Source: CAYMJK01 sp043101635 (GTDB lineage: Bacteria > Planctomycetota > Phycisphaerae > Phycisphaerales > UBA1924). From it: DNA of 24,743 nucleotides. The notes under the pieces are model-generated. The model ran no database searches. It was not told the DNA's origin and was given only the letters and a program-made list of their open reading frames with translations. The stretch's first letter is position 1. Each line of letters opens with the position of its first letter. This document shows, one piece after another, positions 13,150 through 19,831 of this stretch. The DNA lies in contig JBICIE010000095.1 in NCBI GenBank assembly GCA_043101635.1, forward strand, positions 1 to 24,743, read 5' to 3'. The position numbers and the translations under genes are program-made.

Positions 13150-15006
13150 ATGCTCACACGCAGAAACGCCGCAACCGCAGCGCTGATCCTGGCCGCCTGC
13201 GCCGGGGCGCGGGCCCAGTGCGATGTCTATCGCACGCACATCCCGGACTTCGATCAGCGCCGCCTCGACTCCGGCGGCGCCCATGGCCTGCCGGACGCCG
13301 GCGACATGTACTGCGTGCCCACCAGCGCCATCAACATCATGGGCTATATCGCCAATAGCGGCTACCCCGAGATCCTCGGCGGCAGCCCGCAGTTCTGGCA
13401 GGCTGATGAGCATTACAACTACATCACCGACATGATCGAGCTCATGGGCGCGCTCATGGACACCGACAAGGACGGCGGCACCACCGGCGACGGGCACGTC
13501 GCCGGCCTGGAAGACTGGATCACCGCGCTGGCGCCCGGCAAGTTCGTCGTCGTGCGCAAGAGCACCAGCGGCGCCTACGCCCCCACGCCCGTCGAGCTGT
13601 GGTGGCAGATGGGAACGGGCGCCATGGTGAACATCTCCATCGGCAAGTATGAGTCGGACGGGTCCAAGCTCACGCGCGTCGGCGGGCACGTCGCCACGCT
13701 GTGGCGCGTCACCGGCGGCTGCGCCGCCACGCCCAACATCGGCTACCGCGATCCCTGGACCGAGAGCGAGAGCCTCACCAAGCAGTCCACCTTCTCCTCC
13801 ACCAGCGGCGACCTCCTGAAGGTGCACAGCACGTTCAAGTACGGCGACAGCGACCCGGAAGAGCGCGACATGTGGCGCCTGATGAACTACACCACATCCA
13901 GCCGCTACCTCGATGCCATCACCATGGTCGTCCCCGTCTTCGGCCTGACCACCGACCCCACGCTGGAGAAGTACCAGATCTACTTCCCCGGCTCACTCGG
14001 CGCCCCGACGCCCAAGACCAAGGTCATCGACCTGCCCGGGACCGCCATCGCCGTGGCCCTCAGCGCCGACCTGATCGAAGCGCACGCGATTCTCACCGAC
14101 GCCGCCGGCGGCGCCAGCCTGGTCACCTACAACCGTGCCGAAGAAGCCTTCGCCGATCCGATCGATCTCGGCAGCGCCACCGCGCTGGCCACAGATCGCC
14201 AGGGTGATGTCTGGGTCGCTTCCGGCGCCCGCATCCGCCGCGGCAGCGCCCGCCACCGCGCCTTCTTCATCGTCGATCGCACCGTCCCGACCGCGATCGA
14301 CGCCATGGCCTACCACGATGGCGAGGACCTGATGTACTGCGTCAGCGGCGCCCGCGCCCGCCTGATGGCCCTCACCCGCGATGGCGATGTCGCGATGAGC
14401 CTCGCGCTGCCGACAACCGTGGGCCTCGCCGGCGCCCCGTCGCTCGCCATCGATGACCGCGCCGGCGCCATCTGGCTCACCAGCGCCGGTTCCGGCGCCA
14501 TCTACCGCCTCGGCCGCGACGCCGCCGGCGGCTGGATGGTCGTCGAGACCGTCGATCTGGCCACCGGCGTCTCGCCCGAGTCGCTGCAGGTCTCCGACAC
14601 CGGCAGCCTGCTGTACGCCTCCGGCGGCGTCCTGCACGAGATCGAGCGCGGCCCGACCGGCGGCTGGATCCCCGCGCCCGGCTCCGACTTCGACGGACAG
14701 CCCAGCGGCGCCCTCTTCGCCCTCGCCCGCAGCCGCAACAACCTCGACGACACCATGACCGGCCCGGGCTTCATCAACCTCGTCGAGGGCGAACTCGGCG
14801 CCGGCACGCCCGACTGCTACGCCGACTGCGATACCTCCAGCGGCGTGGGCGTGCTCGACTTCTTCGACTTCCTGTGCTTCCAGAACGCCTTCGCCGCCGG
14901 CGATCCCTACGCGGTCGACTGCGACACCAGCGGCGGCCTCGGCGTCGGCGACTTCTTCGACTTCCTGTGCTTCCAGAACGCGTTCGCTGCGGGCTGCTCC
15001 CAGTAG
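13150..15006 (+). CDS. Secreted C39-like cysteine peptidase domain protein with GC-type dockerin
   Basis: 618 residues. A signal peptide ends near residue 22 (ACAGARAQ). The domain at ~25-205 resembles the papain-like C39 fold: Cys55 in YCVPTSAINIMGYIA, His180 in VGGHVATLWRV, and Asp201 in IGYRDPWTE make a plausible Cys-His-Asp triad. Residues ~215-540 carry strand-rich repeats (ALATDRQGDVWVASGARI, SLAIDDRAGAIWLTSAGS) like an NHL/SMP-type propeller. The dockerin has two loops, each lengthened by about three residues (DCDTSSGVGVLDF, DCDTSGGLGVGDF), and ends GCSQ. GGAG seven bases before the ATG supports the start. Peptidase activity is inferred; the domain could also be a non-catalytic relative. 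Function of the whole is unknown. Confidence 0.8.
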   Translation: MLTRRNAATAALILAACAGARAQCDVYRTHIPDFDQRRLDSGGAHGLPDAGDMYCVPTSAINIMGYIANSGYPEILGGSPQFWQADEHYNYITDMIELMGALMDTDKDGGTTGDGHVAGLEDWITALAPGKFVVVRKSTSGAYAPTPVELWWQMGTGAMVNISIGKYESDGSKLTRVGGHVATLWRVTGGCAATPNIGYRDPWTESESLTKQSTFSSTSGDLLKVHSTFKYGDSDPEERDMWRLMNYTTSSRYLDAITMVVPVFGLTTDPTLEKYQIYFPGSLGAPTPKTKVIDLPGTAIAVALSADLIEAHAILTDAAGGASLVTYNRAEEAFADPIDLGSATALATDRQGDVWVASGARIRRGSARHRAFFIVDRTVPTAIDAMAYHDGEDLMYCVSGARARLMALTRDGDVAMSLALPTTVGLAGAPSLAIDDRAGAIWLTSAGSGAIYRLGRDAAGGWMVVETVDLATGVSPESLQVSDTGSLLYASGGVLHEIERGPTGGWIPAPGSDFDGQPSGALFALARSRNNLDDTMTGPGFINLVEGELGAGTPDCYADCDTSSGVGVLDFFDFLCFQNAFAAGDPYAVDCDTSGGLGVGDFFDFLCFQNAFAAGCSQ

Positions 15007-15081
15007 CGAACCGGAGTGGCATCCAGCGCAGATGACCTGCGCTTCGGCGTAGAGTCGTCCCCGCTGTCACAGGAGCCGCCC

Positions 15082-15906
15082 GTGCCGCTTGCGCCAATCG
15101 AGATCGCCCGCCTCGAGGAGGCCCGCCAGGCCCTCGGCGTCGCCGATGCCGCCGGATGCGCCGAACCCGTCGCCGGCGGCTGGATGTGCTACGGCGGCGA
15201 GGGCTCGTGGGCCAACCAGGCCTGTGGCCTGGGCATGGACGGGCCGGTGTCAGACGATGACCTGGATCGCCTGGTTCACTTCTACCGCTCGCGCGCCGTC
15301 GAGCCGCGCGTTGAACTGTGCCCGTTTGCCGACAAGTCGCTCATCAGCGGCCTCGCCGAGCGCGGCTTCGTGGTCCGCGAGTTCGAGACGGTCATGGCCC
15401 GCACGGTCAGCGCCGCCGACGACCTGCGGGCCCTGCTGCCCCGCGGCTGGCCCGACGGGCTCGAAATCGAGCGCCTCGACCCGGCGGATGACGACGCTGT
15501 GCGCGCCTATCTGGAGTTCGGCATCCGCGGCTTCATCGGCCCGGAGGCGCCGATCCCGGATTCGTGGATCGACGGCGGCCTGCGCGTGGCCCGCCACCAG
15601 CGCTGCGACAGCTTCATCGGGCGCATCGGCGGACAGACGGTCGGCTGCGGCGGGATGGAGTCGGCCGGACGCATCGCCTGCCTGTTCGGGGCCACGACGC
15701 ACACCGACTTCCGGCGGCGCGGCGTGCAGCAGGCGATGATCGTGGCGCGGATCCAGCGGGCCCGCCAGCGCGGCTGCGATGTCGTTGCCATCCACTCCCG
15801 CCCGGGCATCCCCACCGAGCGCAACGCGATGCGCCTCGGCTTTGCGGTGGCCTACACCAAGGCGATCGTTGTGATGCCGGGCGAGGGGCTGGCGCGGTCT
15901 GTTTGA
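15082..15906 (+). CDS. GNAT-family N-acetyltransferase
   Basis: 274 residues. The C-terminal half is a GNAT domain: GRIGGQTVGCGGM and CLFGATTHTDFRRRGVQQAM (motif A, with the acetyl-CoA-binding RRxGxQ), then VAIHSRPGIPTERNAMRLGF (motif B region). The N-terminal part has the companion pattern ACGLGMDGPVSDDDLDRLV. Substrate unknown. The GTG at 15082 has AGGAG at a 6-nt spacing; the ATG at 15016 in the same frame has no such site, so the shorter form is chosen. A TAGAGT box at 15050-15055 may be the -10. Confidence 0.82.
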   Translation: MPLAPIEIARLEEARQALGVADAAGCAEPVAGGWMCYGGEGSWANQACGLGMDGPVSDDDLDRLVHFYRSRAVEPRVELCPFADKSLISGLAERGFVVREFETVMARTVSAADDLRALLPRGWPDGLEIERLDPADDDAVRAYLEFGIRGFIGPEAPIPDSWIDGGLRVARHQRCDSFIGRIGGQTVGCGGMESAGRIACLFGATTHTDFRRRGVQQAMIVARIQRARQRGCDVVAIHSRPGIPTERNAMRLGFAVAYTKAIVVMPGEGLARSV

Positions 15907-16176
15907 CAGCAGAGAGCAGAGATCAGAGAGCAGACAGAAATCGAGGCCGAGAATCGGGTGGCTGGTGCTCTCTGGTGCGTTCGACCCCTGCAGGATCGTT
16001 GGGATTGGGGCTCTGGTCCCGGGGGGTATCGCTCGCTCCACCCCCCGGCTACGACCGGTCAGCCCTCCGGGCTGAAGAGTTGCACTGCGCACGGATCGGT
16101 CCTCTGCAGCGCTCCCGACGCCCCCGATCCTGATCTCTGTTCTCTTGTCTCTGATCTCTGTTCTCTATTCTCTGCC
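15905..16176. repeat. Composite palindromic non-coding element
   Basis: GA-rich sequence at 15906-15940 and its CT-rich counterpart at 16130-16175 form imperfect inverted ends; CAGAGATCAGAGA (15917-15929) is matched exactly in inverted form at 16148-16160. The right end contains a 21-bp direct repeat (CTGATCTCTGTTCTCT at 16130 and 16151). Between the ends lie two hairpins: CCGGGGGGT/ACCCCCCGG (16019-16048) and TCAGCCC/GGGCTGA (16059-16075). This resembles REP-like or MITE-like intergenic repeats of planctomycetes. No gene is convincing in 15907-16255. Confidence 0.55.
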
Positions 16177-16186
16177 GTACTCGTGC

Positions 16187-16225
16187 AAAAACGACTCGGC
16201 CCGCGCCATCCCTGGCGCGGGCCGA
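16187..16225 (-). terminator. Intrinsic terminator of the H1-like gene
   Basis: A perfect 13-bp stem (16196-16208 with 16213-16225) with a 4-nt loop is followed on the minus strand by GTCGTTTTTG. It begins 31 bp past the stop codon at 16256. Confidence 0.8.
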
Positions 16226-16255
16226 ATCAGCCGTCTCGATGATCGCATCCGTGCG

Positions 16256-16894
16256 TCAGGCGGCGCGACGGCGCACGTAGGCGCGCGTCGAGGAGAAGCT
16301 GTACGTCGCAGGAGTCGACCGCGCAGCGCTCGTGCGCTTGCGGGAGGTCGTCGTCGAGCGGCGCTTGACCGTCCCGCTGCGCTTCACGGTGGAGCGCTTC
16401 GCGGCCGGACGCCTGGTCGCGGCCCGGCTGGAGGGCTTGCCGGCGACCGAGCGCTTGCGCGCGGTCGTGGAAGTCTTGCGGGCGCCGGTGGTGGTCTTGC
16501 GAGCCGTCGACGGCTTGCGGCGGGTGGCGCTGCGCGTGGCGCTGGTGGCGCGCGGCGATGTGGTCTTGCGCCGGCGGGTGGCGGTGGAGGCGGTCGTCCG
16601 CTTCGCGGTTGTGCGCTTCGCGGCCGTGCCCTTCGTCGTCGGGCGCTTCGCAGTGGTCCGCTTGCTGGCGCTGCGCTTGGCGGTGGCGCGCTTCGTGGTC
16701 GGCCGCTTCGTGGCCCGCGTGGAAGTTGTGCGCTTGGTGGGGCTCCGCTTGGCGGCGCCGGTGGCCTTGCGGGCCGGACGCTTGCGGGCGGTCGCCTTGG
16801 GGGCGCTGCTGCGCGACTTGCTCGCGGCGTGGGTGCGCTTGCGGGCCGGGGCCGTGCGGCGCTTGGACGTGGTGCTCTTGCGTGTCGTGGGCAT
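16256..16894 (-). CDS. Histone-H1-like basic nucleoid protein
   Basis: 212 residues made almost wholly of Lys, Arg, Thr, Ser, Ala and Pro: 71 are Lys or Arg, and there is not one Asp, Glu, Leu or Ile. Near-repeats of KRTTAKR/KRPTTK run through the centre (~60-105). Only the last 18 residues (TYSFSSTRAYVRRRAA region) contain aromatics. Proteins like this are bacterial H1 analogues that bind and compact DNA non-specifically through a disordered chain. The ATG at 16894 has GGAG about 10 bases upstream and a strong terminator downstream. Similar composition could arise in a ribosome- or RNA-binding tail, but no folded domain is present. Confidence 0.75.
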   Translation of the reverse strand: MPTTRKSTTSKRRTAPARKRTHAASKSRSSAPKATARKRPARKATGAAKRSPTKRTTSTRATKRPTTKRATAKRSASKRTTAKRPTTKGTAAKRTTAKRTTASTATRRRKTTSPRATSATRSATRRKPSTARKTTTGARKTSTTARKRSVAGKPSSRAATRRPAAKRSTVKRSGTVKRRSTTTSRKRTSAARSTPATYSFSSTRAYVRRRAA

Positions 16895-16997
16895 CGTTGT
16901 TCTGCTCCGTATAGGGGTCGCCCTGGCGCCGCCCCGCGCGGCACTGCGCCGGGACTCGCCCGGGCGCCTTCAAGAAAAAGGGCGGCCTCCATGCCTG

Positions 16998-17030
16998 TTG
17001 CGTCCGGGTTGCGAATAACCGCGGACGCAA
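16998..17030. promoter_or_regulatory. 33-bp interrupted palindrome between divergent genes
   Basis: TTGCGTCC (16998-17005) and GGACGCAA (17023-17030) flank an inner GGTT/AACC pair. It lies in the 250-bp space between the divergent H1-like and DAHP synthase genes and has no T-run, so a regulator-binding site is possible. Confidence 0.4.
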
Positions 17031-17144
17031 TGCCAATCGACACCGCCGGCATGCGAAATAAGCTTTCGTGACCAAAAAACTTGACTTGTCCCCGCCTGCG
17101 TCAGACTTGCGCTTCCCCGCAGAGGCGCCGAAGAGAGAGGTTCC

Positions 17145-18527
17145 GTGCCCGACTGGACGCCCGAATCCTGGAAATCGCGCCTCGCGGCCCACCAGACGCG
17201 TTACCACGACGCCGAGGCCGTCGAGCGAGTCGTCGCCCGCCTGCGCCGCCTGCCGCCGCTGGTCACCTCGTGGGAAATCGAGCGTCTCAAGGGCCTTCTC
17301 GCGGATGCCCAGGCCGGCCGCCGCTTCGTCCTCCAGGGCGGCGACTGCGCCGAGAGCCTCGCCGACTGCACCCCCGAGAGCGTCACCAGCAAGCTCAAGA
17401 TCCTGCTCCAGATGTCCCTGGCCCTCGTCTACGGCGCCAAGAAGCCGGTCGTGCGGGTCGGGCGCTTTGCCGGCCAGTACGCCAAGCCCCGCTCCAGCCC
17501 CACAGAGACCCGCATCGTCGGCGCCGGCGAGGTCAGCCTCCCCAGCTACTTCGGCGACCTCGTCAACGCCCCGGACTTCACCGAGGGCGCCCGCCGCCCC
17601 GACCCAGAGCGCATGCTCCAGGGCTACGCCCACGCCGCGATGACCCTCAATTTCATCCGCTCCCTCGTCCACGGCGGGTTCGCCGACCTCCACCACCCGG
17701 AGTACTGGGATCTCAGCTTCCTCCACAACGCCGACCTCTCGCCCCAGCTCCGGGCCGAGTACGAGCGGATCACCTCCAGCCTCGCCGACGGCCTCCGTTT
17801 CATGGAGGCCCTCGGCGAGCAGCGGGTCGAGGAGCTCACGAAAGTCGAGTTCTTCACCAGCCACGAGGGGCTCAACCTGCTCTACGAGAGCGCCCAGACC
17901 CGGCGGGTTCCCCGGCGGGAGGGCCACTACGACCTCACCACCCACCTGCCCTGGATCGGCGAGCGCACCCGCCAGCTCGATGGCGCCCACATCGAGTTCT
18001 TCCGCGGCATCCGCAACCCCGTGGCCATCAAGCTCGGCCCGGACTGCCCGCCCGAACTGGCGGTGGCGCTGGGCCGGCGGCTGAACCCCGCCGGCGAGCC
18101 CGGCAAGCTGGTCTTCATCACGCGGATGGGCGCCGGGCGCGTCTGCCAGGCCCTGCCGCCGCTGATCGAGGCCGTCCGGCGCGACCAGGCCGCCGGCGGC
18201 CCGCCGGTCCTCTGGCTCTGCGATCCCATGCACGGCAACTCGCGCACGACGGCAAGCGGCGTCAAGACCCGCTCGTTCGATGACATCCTCCAGGAACTCG
18301 AGGCCACGCTGGATGTCCATCGCGAGATCAGCGGGCCCGCCGGCCCCGGCCTCGGCGGCGTGCACTTCGAACTGACCGGCGAGGATGTCACCGAGTGCGT
18401 CGGCGGCGCCGCCGGCGTCACCGAGGAGGCCCTCAGCCTCAACTACGCCAGCGCCTGCGACCCGCGCCTGAACTACCAGCAGGCCCTGGAGATGGCCTTC
18501 CTGCTGGCCCGCCGGCTCGGAACCTGA
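17145..18527 (+). CDS. Class II 3-deoxy-7-phosphoheptulonate synthase
   Basis: 460 residues, the usual length of plant/mycobacterial-type (class II) DAHP synthase. It condenses phosphoenolpyruvate and erythrose 4-phosphate, the first step of the shikimate pathway. Metal ligands are visible as Cys68 in LQGGDCAES, His in CDPMHGNSR, Glu in VHFELTGEDVTEC and Asp in SACDPRLNYQQAL. Substrate-binding blocks KKPVVRVGRFAGQYAKPRS and TSHEGLNLLYE are intact. The start is GTG with GAGAGG about five bases upstream. I see no separate regulatory domain. It is followed after 35 bp by the lipoprotein gene, which appears to have its own promoter. Confidence 0.95.
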   Translation: MPDWTPESWKSRLAAHQTRYHDAEAVERVVARLRRLPPLVTSWEIERLKGLLADAQAGRRFVLQGGDCAESLADCTPESVTSKLKILLQMSLALVYGAKKPVVRVGRFAGQYAKPRSSPTETRIVGAGEVSLPSYFGDLVNAPDFTEGARRPDPERMLQGYAHAAMTLNFIRSLVHGGFADLHHPEYWDLSFLHNADLSPQLRAEYERITSSLADGLRFMEALGEQRVEELTKVEFFTSHEGLNLLYESAQTRRVPRREGHYDLTTHLPWIGERTRQLDGAHIEFFRGIRNPVAIKLGPDCPPELAVALGRRLNPAGEPGKLVFITRMGAGRVCQALPPLIEAVRRDQAAGGPPVLWLCDPMHGNSRTTASGVKTRSFDDILQELEATLDVHREISGPAGPGLGGVHFELTGEDVTECVGGAAGVTEEALSLNYASACDPRLNYQQALEMAFLLARRLGT

Positions 18528-18550
18528 GCGAGCGCCGGCGGTCCGGGCCG

Positions 18551-18556
18551 TACAGT
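18551..18556 (+). promoter_or_regulatory. TANNNT box at leaderless distance from the lipoprotein gene
   Basis: TACAGT is followed by six bases and the ATG at 18563. No Shine-Dalgarno precedes that ATG and no -35 is clear. Confidence 0.4.
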
Positions 18557-18562
18557 ACGCGC

Positions 18563-19831
18563 ATGTGCGGACAAGCCCGGCGCACCGCCGCGATCCTGCT
18601 GCTGCTGACGCTCCCTGCGCTCGTCGCCGCCTGCGCCTCCCCGCCACGCAAGCGCCTGATCGACGCCGTGCCCAGCGCCCGGCTCAGCGAGCCCGAACTC
18701 GGCGCCCGCGTCGCCGAAGTTCGCCTGAAGTTCAGCGCCTCGATCGAGCACGCCGGCGCCCAGGTCATCCTCAATACCAGCGACTCGCTGCTGCGCGAGC
18801 GGGCCCTGCTCATGATGATCCGTGTCAACGAGGAGATCATCCGGACAGGCTCGCACCCGGACCCGGTCGTGCAGTTCGTCGACCTGTGGGTGCTTGTCGC
18901 GCAGCTCAACGAGTTCTTCGACGCCGGCGCCGGGGTCGACTACTTCGGCCCTCAGCAGGCAATCGTGCAGGCCTCGGTCGCCGACATGCGCAGCGCGATG
19001 GAAGCCCTCGCCGACGAGTTCCTCGGCGACGACCGCGACCGGCGCGGCGAACTGCTGGTCGCCGACTGGGTCGAGCAGAATCCGATCAACCTCCAGCGGC
19101 TGTCGCGCACCAGCGTCCGCCCTCTGATGGCCTCCTACCTCGGCGACAAGGTCAAGGGCGATCTGTTCTCCTCGGTCAACAGTCTGGACGAGAGCGTCTC
19201 GAACATCAGCGACCGGCTCGAGATCATGACCACGCAGCTCCCCAAGCAGATGATCTGGTACGCCGACCTGCTCATCACCGACCGGATCGACCAGCTCAGG
19301 GCGGACCCCGCCTTCGCCGCGATCGAGCAGACCATGACCGACCTTCCCGGCGAGGTGGACCGCCAGCGCACCGATTCCTTCGATCGCATCGATTTCCAGC
19401 GGGCCGAGACGCTGGAGGCGATCGACCAGCAGCGCGCCGACACCCTCGCGGCGATCGACCAGCAGCGCACCGACACCCTCGCCGCGATCGACCTGCAGCG
19501 CACCGACACGCTCGACCGGATCGACGCCCTCCGCCAGGGGCTGACCGCCGATCTGGACAGACAGACATCCATCGCCCTCGAGAGCGTCAACGCCCAGCGC
19601 ATCAACACGCTCGATCGCATGGACGAGTCGCTCGCCGGCGCCACCGAGGCCCTGGACGCGACCATCGCGCAGTTGGCGATCCAGCGCGAGGCCGCCTTCC
19701 GTGACGCCGAAGCCCTGCTGGACCGGCGCATCGACCGCATCTTCGTGCGCAGCGTGCAGCTTCTGATCATCGCGGCCGTGCTCGGATCGCTGCTGCTCGG
19801 GCTCGCATGGCTCGTCCGAGTGCGCCGATGA
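18563..19831 (+). CDS. Lipoprotein with hendecad coiled coil and C-terminal membrane helix
   Basis: 422 residues. A lipoprotein signal peptide ends in the lipobox LVAAC, with Cys24 the expected lipidated residue. A helical region follows (~25-260). Ten consecutive 11-residue repeats (265-374, e.g. IDQQRADTLAA, IDQQRTDTLAA, IDLQRTDTLDR) form a hendecad coiled coil. A transmembrane helix (~398-418) precedes RVRR at the C-terminus, as expected for a cytoplasmic end. I do not recognise a family. The topology suggests a periplasmic rod held in membranes at both ends. The ATG at 18563 starts the signal peptide; the open frame continues upstream inside the DAHP synthase gene. The TGA overlaps the next gene's ATG. 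Confidence 0.78.
   Translation: MCGQARRTAAILLLLTLPALVAACASPPRKRLIDAVPSARLSEPELGARVAEVRLKFSASIEHAGAQVILNTSDSLLRERALLMMIRVNEEIIRTGSHPDPVVQFVDLWVLVAQLNEFFDAGAGVDYFGPQQAIVQASVADMRSAMEALADEFLGDDRDRRGELLVADWVEQNPINLQRLSRTSVRPLMASYLGDKVKGDLFSSVNSLDESVSNISDRLEIMTTQLPKQMIWYADLLITDRIDQLRADPAFAAIEQTMTDLPGEVDRQRTDSFDRIDFQRAETLEAIDQQRADTLAAIDQQRTDTLAAIDLQRTDTLDRIDALRQGLTADLDRQTSIALESVNAQRINTLDRMDESLAGATEALDATIAQLAIQREAAFRDAEALLDRRIDRIFVRSVQLLIIAAVLGSLLLGLAWLVRVRR
19355..19684 (+). repeat. Ten 33-bp tandem units encoding hendecads
   Basis: The 33-bp period encodes ten 11-residue units. The middle units (about 19388-19520) are close to identical at the DNA level, and the outer ones have diverged to the heptad-like core only. 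Confidence 0.85.

Noticed and set aside
12831..13157. N-terminal extension of coaD by 109 codons
   Set aside because: No family similarity, and it would run through a hairpin-rich leader; the canonical CoaD start is at 12830.
17079..17107. TTGACT near 17080 as the -35 of the DAHP synthase promoter
   Set aside because: No acceptable -10 at 16-18 nt; the candidate hexamer reads GACTTG.
19355..19684. CRISPR-like regular repeats
   Set aside because: The 33-bp units are contiguous and in frame, without spacers; they encode a hendecad coiled coil.
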